Source: Azoarcus sp. TTM-91
GTDB taxonomy: Bacteria > Pseudomonadota > Gammaproteobacteria > Burkholderiales > Rhodocyclaceae
Assembly: GCF_012911025.1 (NCBI RefSeq)
Contig: NZ_WUEI01000001.1
Location: 124,001-188,000 of the forward strand
DNA length: 64,000 nucleotides
Direction: 5' to 3'
The notes under the pieces were generated by a model. The model was not told the origin of the DNA, made no database searches, and was given only the letters and a program-made list of their open reading frames with translations. Below, piece by piece: positions 30,129 to 38,427 of this stretch (positions within the stretch are counted from its first letter, which is position 1; every line of letters starts with the position of its first letter). The position numbers and the translations under genes are program-made.

Positions 30129-30989
30129 ATGAGCGAGAAACTGACGATGGGCGCGGTCGCCTACGCTTCCAAGGTGGTCACCATCTGGGAAGGCTTCAAG
30201 GGCTACTTCGCCGCGAACGGGCTGGATTTCGACTACGTCCTGTACTCCAACTACGAACGCCAGGTGGAAGCCCAGTTCGCCGGTGAAGTGCAGCTTGCCT
30301 GGAACTCCCCGCTGGCCTGGCTGCGCGCCGAGCGCATGGCCGCCGCCCGCGGCGTGTCCGACCAGGTGAAGGCGATCGCCATGCGCGACGCCGACCAGGA
30401 CCTCACCTCGGTGATCCTGGTGCGCGCCGACAGCGGCATCCGCAGCGTTGCCGACCTCGCCGGCAAGCGCATCGGCGTGGGTGCCATCGATTCGCCCCAG
30501 GCCACGCTGATCCCGCTGCAGTGGCTGCGTGAGCAGGGCGTGGACACCGCCAGCCTGCAGATCGTGCGCAACGAAGTGCTCGCCGGCAAACACGGCGACC
30601 ACATCGGCGGCGAACGCGACGCCGCCCGCGCGCTGGCCGCCGGCGAAGTCGATGCCGCCTGCATCATCGACGGCAACCACCTGCTGTTTACCAAGGAAGG
30701 CACCCTGCCGCCGGGCCGCGTCGAAGTGCTGGCGCGCACCGCGCCCTACGACCACTGCAACTTCACCACCAGCCCCGGCGCGCCGGCCGCGCTGATCGAC
30801 CGCTTCGTCACCCTGCTGCTCGGCATGTCCTACGACGACCCGCAAGTCCGCCCGCTGCTGGACCTCGAAGGCCTGCGCGCCTGGCGTCCGGGCCGCGTCA
30901 GCGGCTACCCGCTGCTCGACCGCGCGGTGACCGCCAGCGGTTTCTACGACGCAGCAGGCGCGGTGAAGGCAGATGGCTATCGCTACTGA
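30129..30989 (+). CDS. PhnD-like substrate-binding-fold protein without signal peptide
   Basis: The protein has 286 residues and the two-lobe periplasmic binding fold of the PhnD/SsuA type (GFKGYFAANGLDFDYVLYSNYE; VADLAGKRIGVGA; LAAGEVDAACI). No signal peptide or lipobox precedes the fold: the chain begins MSEKLTMGAVAY, and GAGGAATTGAA lies just before the ATG. It should therefore be cytoplasmic. No permease or ATPase gene is adjacent. It overlaps the next gene by 17 bases. A role in ligand sensing or delivery inside the cell is an inference. Confidence 0.8.
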   Translation: MSEKLTMGAVAYASKVVTIWEGFKGYFAANGLDFDYVLYSNYERQVEAQFAGEVQLAWNSPLAWLRAERMAAARGVSDQVKAIAMRDADQDLTSVILVRADSGIRSVADLAGKRIGVGAIDSPQATLIPLQWLREQGVDTASLQIVRNEVLAGKHGDHIGGERDAARALAAGEVDAACIIDGNHLLFTKEGTLPPGRVEVLARTAPYDHCNFTTSPGAPAALIDRFVTLLLGMSYDDPQVRPLLDLEGLRAWRPGRVSGYPLLDRAVTASGFYDAAGAVKADGYRY

Positions 30990-32145
30990 AACGCTGGACC
31001 TGGGCGACCTCGGCTTCGACCGCGGCGCCCACCTGCTCATCCGGCGCGCGCTGGCCCGGCTCGCCCCCGGCCAGCGCCTGCGGGTGCACGGCAGCCACCG
31101 CGAGCTGGCGCTGCACCTCGCCGGCTGGTGCCGCGGCCGCGGCGTTGCGCTGGAAGAGGCAGAAGGCGCGCTGCTGCTCGGCCCCTGCGCCGCGTTGGCG
31201 CGCACCGAGCAGAGCGGCACCCCGGCCCGGCCGGCCGAGTCCGCGCCCGCCACCTGGGGCATGGCCGCCCGCGGTGCGGACGTGGAACTGGGCGCGCCCG
31301 CCTACCACTTCCCCCTCGCCACCAAGGCCGAAGTCTGGGCCGAAGAAGCCGGCCGCCTCTACGCCCAGGCCGTCGCCGGCCAGTGGGACCCGGACAGCGC
31401 CATCGACTGGAACGCCCCCTTCGAGCTGCCGGATGAAGTGGAAGACGCGGTGGTGCAGGTCATGACCTACCTGGTCGAGAACGAGAACGCCGCCCTGCTC
31501 GTGCCGGCGCGCTTCCTCGGCCAACTGCATCCGCACTTCCGCGAAGTCATGCAGTGCCTCGCCATCACCGTGGCGGACGAAGCCCGCCATGTGGAAGTCT
31601 TCAGCCGCCGCATCGCCCTGCGCGGCCGCAAGCCCGGCCTCTCCAGCGTCGGCGGCCAGGCCTCGCTCAAGACCCTGTTCGACACCGCCGACTTCTCCGT
31701 CTCCTCCCTGCTGCTGGCGGTGCTGGGCGAAGGCAGCTTTGTGAACCTGCTCAACTTCCTCAACCTCTACGCCCCCGACCCCGTCACCCGCCAGATCTGC
31801 CGCCTCGCCGCCCGCGACGAAGCCCGCCACGTCGCCTTCGGCATGTCCCACCTCGCCTGGCACATGGCCGAAGACCCCAGCCTGCGCCATCGCCTGGAAA
31901 CCGCCGTCGAAGCCCGCTACGACGCCCTCGCCGACACCGATGGCCTCAACGAAGAAGTCTTCGACGCCCTCATCCTCCTCGCCGCCGGCGCCTTCGATCC
32001 GGCAGCCATCGCCACCGGCTACCAGCGCGTGCAAGACCTCGTCCGCGAAATGAGCGACGGCCGCCGCGCCCGCCTGATGAAGCTCGGCTTCAGCCTGCCG
32101 GAAGCACAGGCCATGGCGGAACGGCATACGCGGAATTTCATGTAA
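30973..32145 (+). CDS. Fusion of a TusA-like domain and a ferritin-like di-iron domain
   Basis: The protein has 390 residues. Residues ~6-60 resemble the TusA/SirA sulfur-carrier fold (LDLGDLGF...LLIRRALARLAPGQRLRV...ALHLAGWCRGRG), but the CPxP motif is replaced by FDRG, so the sulfur-carrying cysteine is missing. After a linker, residues ~118-300 form a ferritin-like helical bundle. It has two Glu...DEARH pairs (Glu169/171 with Glu203 and His206; Glu253 with Glu283 and His286), the usual di-iron ligand set. Such bundles can be oxygenases or oxidases. Together with the preceding flavoprotein and binding protein this suggests oxidative chemistry on a small, perhaps sulfur-containing molecule; that is inference. 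Confidence 0.75.
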   Translation: MAIATETLDLGDLGFDRGAHLLIRRALARLAPGQRLRVHGSHRELALHLAGWCRGRGVALEEAEGALLLGPCAALARTEQSGTPARPAESAPATWGMAARGADVELGAPAYHFPLATKAEVWAEEAGRLYAQAVAGQWDPDSAIDWNAPFELPDEVEDAVVQVMTYLVENENAALLVPARFLGQLHPHFREVMQCLAITVADEARHVEVFSRRIALRGRKPGLSSVGGQASLKTLFDTADFSVSSLLLAVLGEGSFVNLLNFLNLYAPDPVTRQICRLAARDEARHVAFGMSHLAWHMAEDPSLRHRLETAVEARYDALADTDGLNEEVFDALILLAAGAFDPAAIATGYQRVQDLVREMSDGRRARLMKLGFSLPEAQAMAERHTRNFM

Positions 32146-32549
32146 TCCAGGCGGGCAGCGTTTGGCATAGGGATGAATGCCGGGCCGGTGGCTGCGGTTG
32201 TCTAGCGCGGACTCAACCTGGAGGAGGCATCACGGCATGCGCATACCCGCATGTGCTCCGACACGTTTGACGTGTTTCTCCGTTACATATCACTATGCGT
32301 AAATTCACGCCCGCAGCCGATCCTTGATGGCCTCTGGGTTTTCGGGTGGCGTATGCACAGTGTTATTCGCCACAGTCTGGAATACACGTCAGTTTTGACG
32401 TCTACAACAGGTTGAACTAAACCGCTGACGCGGTGGTGAGAGCCTCGCCGCCGCGTTGTCTTGTCCAAGCGCCCTGGGCGCTCACCCCTTGCCGGTTCTC
32501 ACTCGCATCCTGTCGCCGGGACTTTCCCCGAACCGACCAGGAGATCGAC
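32146..32549. other. Gene-free stretch with three short palindromes at the edge of the mobile region
   Basis: No gene is recognisable. Three perfect palindromes occur: ACACGT-TTG-ACGTGT (32261-32275), ACGTCA-GTTT-TGACGT (32386-32401) and ACCGC-TGAC-GCGGT (32421-32434). GC falls compared with the preceding operon. These may mark the end of the IS91-type element or operators; neither can be shown here. Confidence 0.45.
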
Positions 32550-33110
32550 ATGAGCGAACTGCGCAAGCGGATGAATGACGCGATGGTGCTGCGGGGTTTT
32601 GCCAGGCGGACGCAGACATCGTATCTGGCCTGCGTTGCCGGGCTGGCGCAGTACTACCGGCGCTCGCCGGATGCCCTCGATGCGGCCCAGATCCAGGCCT
32701 ACCTGCTGCATCTGATCACCGAGCGCAAGCTCGCCTACGCCAGCGTCAATCAAGCGGCGTGCGCGATCCGGTTTCTGCTGGCCACCGTGCTCGGGCGAAC
32801 GGAGGTCGCCCTCGAGATTCCGATGGCCAAGGTGCCCAAGCGCCTGCCCCTGGTGCTCACGCGCGAGGAGGTGGCGCGGCTCTTCGCCTGCAGCCGGCGC
32901 CTGCGCCTGCGCTCGCGCACGCTGCTGATGACCAAGTACGCGGCCGGGCTGCGGCTGTCGGAGGTGTGTGCGCTGCGCCTGTCCGACATCGAGAGTGCGC
33001 CCGACCGGATGTGCCTGAAGGTGCGCCAGGGCAAGGGCGGCAAGGATCGCTACACGCTGCTCTCGCCGCGCCTGCTCGAGGGGCTGCGCCTGTACTGGCG
33101 CGCCACCTGG
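32550..33110 (+). pseudogene. Tyrosine recombinase remnant (N-terminal half) of an IS91-type element
   Basis: The frame starts with ATG after AGGAG and encodes a SAM-like core-binding domain (LRKRMNDAMVLRGFARRTQTSY) and the start of the catalytic domain. The first catalytic arginine is present (YAAGLRLSEV). Homology ends near 33110, before the HxxR box and the catalytic tyrosine; the open frame beyond has no relation to recombinases. Such recombinases typically precede an IS91-family transposase in the same element. An internal deletion has joined this half to the transposase remainder in another frame, so it should be inactive. Confidence 0.8.
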
Positions 33111-33853
33111 GCGGCACGCCGGCGTTCTCGCTCGTGCTGCACACCTGGACCCAGGATCTGCGCCGTCACGTTCACCTGCATGCGCTCGTCGCCGGCGGTG
33201 CGCTCGGTCCACACGGCGAGTGGCTGCGGCCGAAGAAGGGTTTCCTGTTTCCGGTGCCCGCGCTCTCGCGCGTGTTCCGCGGCAAATTCATCGCGGCCCT
33301 TGCACCGCCGGCGGTCAACGCGTGCGGGCTGCCCCCTGCCGAATGGGCGCGTCTCAAGTCGCAGTGCTATGCCCACGACTGGGTGGTCTATGCCAAGCAG
33401 CCGCTGGGCGGGCCCGATGCGGTGCTTGAGTATCTGGGCCGCTACACCCACCGGGTCGCGATCTCGAACGAGCGCATCGTCGGCATTGAAGGCGAGCACC
33501 TTGCCTTCCGCGTGCGCGCCGAGGCCGGCAGCGGCAAGAAGCGCACGGTGCGTCTGCCCGGCGTTGAATTCATCGGCCGCTTCCTGTTGCACGTGCTACC
33601 GGCCGGCTTCAAACGCATCCGCCACTACGGGCTGCTCTCGCCCGCGCGCAAGCGATCCGGCCTGGCCGCCGCGCGGGCCGCGCTCGAGGTAGCGCCTCCG
33701 TCAGCCGCCCTCGTGGAGTCGGTCGCCGATTTCGTGCGCCGGGTGGCGGGGATGGAGCACGCGTGCTGCCCCTGCTGCGGGCGCGGACCGATGCGCTTGG
33801 TGGCGGCCCTCGCGCCGGCGCCGCGGGCCCTTCACCAGCACGGACCGCCATGA
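33111..33853 (+). pseudogene. IS91-family transposase remnant (C-terminal part)
   Basis: The segment encodes about 247 residues of an IS91-family Y2 transposase. It contains the HUH metal-binding motif (HVHLHALVAGG), FLFPVPALSRVFRGKF, and the paired tyrosines of YLGRYTHRVAIS. The N-terminal zinc-finger region is gone and no proper start remains, because the deletion near 33110 joins it to a recombinase half in a different frame. The catalytic core itself looks intact, but expression would need a fortuitous start. It ends at TGA 33851-33853 after a Cys-rich segment (CCPCCG). Confidence 0.82.
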
Positions 33854-34096
33854 CCGCAGCCACCGACAATGCGACTGCCGGGCGTGCCAGCGTGCGCCTG
33901 CGGCGACGCTCGCCCTGCGTCCGGGGCGACACGCCTGGCCGGTCTCAGCATTGCCCCCGCCGCCCGATCGTGGCCCCTGCTGGAGTTGGGCTTGCCCACT
34001 TCGCATGCTGGAAAGCACGCTCGCTTCATGCAGATGGATTGACGACGCAGCTTCGCCGCTTACAATCCCCATAGCATCCGCCGTCGCGGCGGTTCA

Positions 34097-34179
34097 GTCC
34101 AACGAGGTTTATCCGCCGCCATGCCGCCTTGCCTTCCTCCCACTCTGCCGCTGCAGCGGATAAACGCTATTCGTTAGCC
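34097..34179 (+). repeat. Candidate integron attC site upstream of the SIR2 gene
   Basis: The segment runs from GTCCAAC (fits RYYYAAC) to GTTAGCC (close to GTTRRRY). Inside, TTTATCCGC (34108-34116) is exactly complementary to GCGGATAAA (34156-34164), giving the L-box stem, with a loop of about 39 bases and unequal spacers as in attC sites. It lies 64 bases before the SIR2 gene start. Confidence 0.55.
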
Positions 34180-34243
34180 CTCTCAAACATCCCAAAGCTG
34201 GTACGGCTTGCATCTTTCAAAATACCTCACAGGGAGATCCGTC

Positions 34244-36625
34244 GTGGCGTCACCAAATCTATCGGCACTAGTCTCTCGCATTGACCCGAAGAAGACCGTG
34301 CTCTTACTTGGCGCAGGAGCCTCGCGCTCTTCCGGTGCGCCCCTCGCCATGGAGCTGTGTCGACATCTTGAGAAGACGCTAGCGTCAGGTAGCAAGATCT
34401 CTGACGATCTCGCCGAGCTAAGCGGGATACTGGAACATCGACACGGAAGAAGGGCCTTAGTTGAGGCAGTTGTCTCAGCCCTCTCAGGCCTGAATCCTGA
34501 TGGCGGAATCACTGCCCTCGCCGAGTATCGATGGAAGGCGATCTACACAACCAACTTCGACCGGCTCGTTGAAGATGCGTTTGCCAAGAAGCAGAAGAAA
34601 CTTGGCGTCGTTAGAAGCAACTATGACTGGGAAGAAACTCACGACCCCATTGCCCTTCCCCTCTTCAAGATTCACGGCTGTGTCTCACAGGATAGGGGAT
34701 ACGGCCATCGCGCCAGTATGGTTCTTACCGAAGACGACTACACCAATCATGAGGAGTACCGAAAACTCCTGTTTGGGCGCCTAAGCCAGGATATGGCCGG
34801 ATCGACAACTTGGATCATTGGCTATTCGATGCGAGACGCCCATGTCCGTCTTCTAGCCGATGAGGCGCTCAGGCAGCAACGGAAGTCCGGCGCACCAGGG
34901 CAAATCTACCTCATGGTCTACGAGTACGACGATGAACGCGCCGCTCTTTGGCGGCAGCGAGGCATCCGCGAAGTTGCCGAGGGCGATTTGAATGCATTTG
35001 CTCATGCGCTCACGCTGGCCAATGTGCAAGGCCCGTCGGCAGGAGCGTCAGCAAGCGCGCAACAACTACTCCTGGAGCTAGAGCCCTGCACAATCCAAGT
35101 GAACACTGACACATCGCCGTCAAATGCGCGACGCATGTTCTTTGGTGGCCCGGCTACCTATGGAGATATTCGTGCTGGGCTAACTTTCGAGCGGGATCGC
35201 GAATTCGAGCTGAAGAAGCTGGACCGTCTGGTGACACTGATTTCTGGTGTCTCTGGCGTTGGCAAATCAACGTTAGCTAGGCGCATCCTTATCGCCTTGT
35301 GCGAAGCTGGATGGTCTTGCTATGAGCACAGGCACGAGTTGCCATTGTCACCTGACGCGTGGATTGCTCAGGAGCGGGCTCTCGCTGAAGCAGGAAGGAA
35401 GGGTGTCATCCTAATCGACAATTGCCCAACGTTCCAGAGGCAAGTCAATTCGCTCATACGGCGCCTTCCTGTCGAAGGAGCGCTTCGCGTGCTTCTAACC
35501 GCTGAGACGTCAGCATGGAAGCCGCGTCAGAAGGACCCACGGCTGTTCACTGAATCACGTACCGAGAATCTTTCGACACTTAGTTCCACCGAGGTTTCGC
35601 TGCTGCGAGACCTCCTCGTCAATACACCCAACCTCAAGCAGCTCGTTGCAGCACAGTTCGCTAACAGAGGCCGCTCTGAACAACTCGACCACCTCCGCCG
35701 ACGTTGCTCCGCCGATATGTTCGTTTGCTTAAAGGCCCTCACTGAGTCTGACTCGCTTGATGACATCATCCTTCACGAGTTTGCGGCCACTGAGCCCTCT
35801 CATCAGGATGTGTACCGATTGACTGCAGCTTTGGAAGCTGCAGGAGCACTGCCTCACCGACAGATGGTGCTTAGGCTCTCCGGCATTTCGCCGTCGCAGA
35901 TCAATTCGACACTCGATACTCTAGAGGGCGTAATTGAGGAAACGAAGGAGCAGAGCGAAAGTGCAAATGATCGCGGCGTCTTTCTGTGGAGAACGCGGCA
36001 CGAAGTTGTTGCGCAGATCGTTGCGAAGTACAAGTACTCGGACCCGGTGGAGCGCCTTCAACTCTTCGAGGACGTGATTGAAGGAGCCAACCCCACTTAC
36101 TACGTTGAGCTTCGCTCGTTGAGAGAACTTTGCAATGGCGACTGGGGCATCCGATCAATTCCTGATGCATTTGACAGAATTGCGCTTTACCGCAAGATTT
36201 CGGCAATCGTTCCGAACGATCGAGTTTCAAGACATCGTTTGGTTCGGGAACTGCTCAGTGCCGACCAATTGGGAGACGCCGAGGCGGAACTCCGGTCAGC
36301 GGCGGAGGACCTTGGGCTAGATCCGCCTTTCCAGAGATACAAGGTTCGTCTACTTATCCAGCGGTCCAGGTCCGACAGCTTCCAGATTGATGACCGAAAG
36401 GCAATGCTACGTCAGGCGGTCACCGAGGCCGAATTCGGCTTGAAGCGCTTTCGCGAAAGCAAATACATGTACCTTGTACTTGGAGATGTTGCGGAGGAGT
36501 GGCACACCCTGACGAGTGAGACCGGACTGATCGAATGGGCCGTTCTGCATATCAAGAAGGGATATGAAATCCTGCAGGATCCAGACCTTCTTGACCGGGT
36601 CGACAGGCTCAGACGCCTAACGTAA
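34244..36625 (+). CDS. SIR2 domain fused to a P-loop NTPase, probable anti-phage defence protein
   Basis: The protein has 793 residues. An N-terminal SIR2 domain carries the NAD-binding GAGAS (23-27), TTNFD (102-106) and FKIHG with catalytic His144. A P-loop NTPase follows with Walker A GVSGVGKST (335-343) and a likely Walker B GVILIDN (about 386-393). The C-terminal ~400 residues are helical, TPR-like. SIR2 plus a STAND-type NTPase is the build of Avs5-like and related defence proteins, which deplete NAD on phage sensing. GTG 34244 follows AGGGAG; a TTG at 34208 is a weaker start. GC content is well below that of the neighbours, and attC-like sites flank it, so it looks like a large integron cassette. 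No partner gene is adjacent. Confidence 0.82.
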   Translation: MASPNLSALVSRIDPKKTVLLLGAGASRSSGAPLAMELCRHLEKTLASGSKISDDLAELSGILEHRHGRRALVEAVVSALSGLNPDGGITALAEYRWKAIYTTNFDRLVEDAFAKKQKKLGVVRSNYDWEETHDPIALPLFKIHGCVSQDRGYGHRASMVLTEDDYTNHEEYRKLLFGRLSQDMAGSTTWIIGYSMRDAHVRLLADEALRQQRKSGAPGQIYLMVYEYDDERAALWRQRGIREVAEGDLNAFAHALTLANVQGPSAGASASAQQLLLELEPCTIQVNTDTSPSNARRMFFGGPATYGDIRAGLTFERDREFELKKLDRLVTLISGVSGVGKSTLARRILIALCEAGWSCYEHRHELPLSPDAWIAQERALAEAGRKGVILIDNCPTFQRQVNSLIRRLPVEGALRVLLTAETSAWKPRQKDPRLFTESRTENLSTLSSTEVSLLRDLLVNTPNLKQLVAAQFANRGRSEQLDHLRRRCSADMFVCLKALTESDSLDDIILHEFAATEPSHQDVYRLTAALEAAGALPHRQMVLRLSGISPSQINSTLDTLEGVIEETKEQSESANDRGVFLWRTRHEVVAQIVAKYKYSDPVERLQLFEDVIEGANPTYYVELRSLRELCNGDWGIRSIPDAFDRIALYRKISAIVPNDRVSRHRLVRELLSADQLGDAEAELRSAAEDLGLDPPFQRYKVRLLIQRSRSDSFQIDDRKAMLRQAVTEAEFGLKRFRESKYMYLVLGDVAEEWHTLTSETGLIEWAVLHIKKGYEILQDPDLLDRVDRLRRLT

Positions 36626-36670
36626 CGCCCAATACGAGAACGGGCCTGCAGGCAGATGCGCCTCCCGCAA

Positions 36671-36739
36671 GGCTAACCCTGCGGTCCACCGGACGCTGCG
36701 CGATAAAGCCGCGCAGCGCCGGTGACCTCCACGTTAGAG
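36671..36739 (+). repeat. Candidate integron attC site downstream of the SIR2 gene
   Basis: GGCTAAC (36671-36677) and GTTAGAG (36733-36739) bound an extended imperfect hairpin. The arm GGTC-ca-CCGG-ac-GCTGCGCG pairs with CGCGCAGC-g-CCGG-t-GACC, leaving unpaired bases mainly on one side as in attC folding, and the loop is ATAAAGC. An additional GCCTAAC overlaps the SIR2 stop at 36615-36621. This is the better of the two attC candidates. Confidence 0.65.
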
Positions 36740-36742
36740 CCC

Positions 36743-37031
36743 ATGGCCGATTCTCTTCGCGTTCTTAAAGGAAAGCTCCTACGTGTCTTGGGCTCGGCTG
36801 CGTCATATAACGACAAGGGGTACCATCTGGAGCGGTCATGACCAGGCGCGGCAGGAGGCCTTTCGTGCTGAGCTTCAAGCTGAGATAAGTCAGCTTACTG
36901 AACAGATCGGTCAAGACATGCTTGGTCCTGATCTATACGGTGTACTCAAGTCCGGAGTCGCAGCCGGAGACCCCTCCGGCGACTACGTGCTTCTCGCGCG
37001 TAGCCGTCTCGGAGCCGAGAATGGGCTCTAA
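36743..37031 (+). pseudogene. Small cassette ORF, apparently frameshifted
   Basis: ATG 36743, four bases after the attC-like site, opens a 32-codon frame (MADSLRVLKGKLLRVLGSAA...) ending at TGA 36839. A second frame (in-frame GTG at 36783) continues with a helical, Gln/Glu-rich sequence (ARQEAFRAELQAEISQLTEQIG) to TAA 37029-37031. One base change near 36830-36841 would join them into a protein of about 95 residues. I do not recognise the product. Alternatively the downstream frame is translated alone. Confidence 0.5.
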
Positions 37032-37658
37032 AGTTCATATATGGCCTCCCCCATGAATCAAGACAGATCCTGTTTCTGACTTCCCGGGATGAATCACCTG
37101 CAGTCGTATATCCGGCATCTGCGGTGGGTTCTGAATGACCCGTGCCGACATGGAATCTGCCCGCGATGCGCCAATCGTTACAAGCGGCTGCTGGAGAGCC
37201 GGAAGAGTTATCGGCGTTGTGTCGCGTGGGTGTGACCCGGTTTGCCATGATGAGAAATCAATCTTGGCGCAAGGGTGAAGCGTAAGGGTGAATCTGTCAG
37301 GTGGCGACGGCGAAGGAAGTGCGTTGGAGCTTTTGTTCGGACGATGCTGCGGATTGTCGTAGGCAACGGTAGTCGCATCCGTAATGGAAAGACCTATCCC
37401 CACTCCCCAGAGCACACTGGTGCCTATTGGGCGGGGAGGGGCGGAGTCCATCCCGTCATCTAAGCCGACGTCGCTTATCGGCGCGACTTAACGCAAGTGT
37501 TCCGTGTTGCTGCGACGAGAAATCGAAGTTCATGTTCTATCTGCGGTTAGCGAGTTCATCGTCTCACTTAACTCCGGTAGCGACGTTTTCCTCCGCCGGC
37601 TAGCATGAGCCGCCCGCCTCGTTTGCGGCGATCTCAAACAATACCCACGGAGAGCACG
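37032..37658. other. Lower-GC gene-poor stretch in the accessory island
   Basis: No gene here is convincing. A 48-codon frame (37089-37235) contains CRHGICPRC but has no ribosome site. Another integron-like pair of core motifs, ACTTAAC (37486) and GTTAGCG (37546), lacks a good stem. The stretch ends with the ribosome site of the next gene. Confidence 0.5.
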
Positions 37659-38249
37659 ATGAGCCTGACACGTTCCTTCACCTTTGCTGCGCTGTTCGCC
37701 ACCTTATCCACCGCTGCGGCGGCTGGGCCCATTCCAGGCGTGCGCGGCATTGATCACATCGGTTTCACCGTGCCCGACGCGGACGCAGCCGTTACCTTCT
37801 TCCACGATGTGATCGGTTGCGAGGAGGCTTTTCGCTTTGGTCCGATCAAGGATGAGCAGGGCACGCTGATGCAGGATCTGGTGAACGTGAACCCGCGCGC
37901 CGAGATCCAGCACATCGTGATGATGCGCTGCGGGCAGGGTGCCAACATCGAGTTGTTCCAGTACGCCTCGCCGGACCAGCGTGACGCCATTCCGAAGAAC
38001 AGCGACATCGGCGGTCATCACATTGCGTTTTACGTGAAGGACCTTCCGGCCGCCCTCGCGCGTGCCAAGGAGCTGGGAGTGAAAACGTTCATGGGGCCGT
38101 TCGCGGTGAACGAGGGGCCGGCCGCCGGGCAGTCCATTACCTATGTGTTGACGCCCTGGGGTATGCAGCTCGAACTCATCAGCTACCCGAAGGGCATGGC
38201 CTACGAGAAAAAGGCCAAGGTCAAGCTGTGGGCGCCAGCCTCCCGGTAA
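37659..38249 (+). CDS. Exported VOC (glyoxalase/dioxygenase fold) protein
   Basis: The protein has 196 residues with a signal peptide (about 1-22, ATLSTAAAAG). Two half-repeats of the vicinal-oxygen-chelate fold begin at GVRGIDHIGFTVPDADAAVTFF and at DIGGHHIAFYVKDLPAAL. Metal-ligand candidates are the histidines in DHIGF and HHIAF and the late glutamate in MQLELISYP. Export of a VOC protein is uncommon. The reaction is unknown. ACGGAGA precedes the ATG. The gene lies at the far side of the accessory island, with GC between that of the SIR2 gene and the chromosome average. Confidence 0.82.
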   Translation: MSLTRSFTFAALFATLSTAAAAGPIPGVRGIDHIGFTVPDADAAVTFFHDVIGCEEAFRFGPIKDEQGTLMQDLVNVNPRAEIQHIVMMRCGQGANIELFQYASPDQRDAIPKNSDIGGHHIAFYVKDLPAALARAKELGVKTFMGPFAVNEGPAAGQSITYVLTPWGMQLELISYPKGMAYEKKAKVKLWAPASR

Positions 38250-38427
38250 GCGTGCCGGCCTGCGCGGGTTCCCCCTGAAGGCTGCTGCTGCGACGTCGTC
38301 GCCGCCAACCGGGATGCGCTTGAGCAATTCTCCATCGACCAGGGTTTTCTTCGCGACTGGTACATGTCCGCGCTTGTCTCGCCAGCGAATGACAACTGCG
38401 GCTCATTGACCCAAGGAAGAAAGCAGC

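Noticed and set aside
37089..37235. 48-codon ORF with CRHGICPRC
   Set aside because: It has no ribosome site and no homology, and lies in a gene-poor stretch; kept only as a remark.
37486..37552. A third attC-like site (ACTTAAC ... GTTAGCG)
   Set aside because: The core motifs fit loosely, but no convincing L-box stem forms between them.
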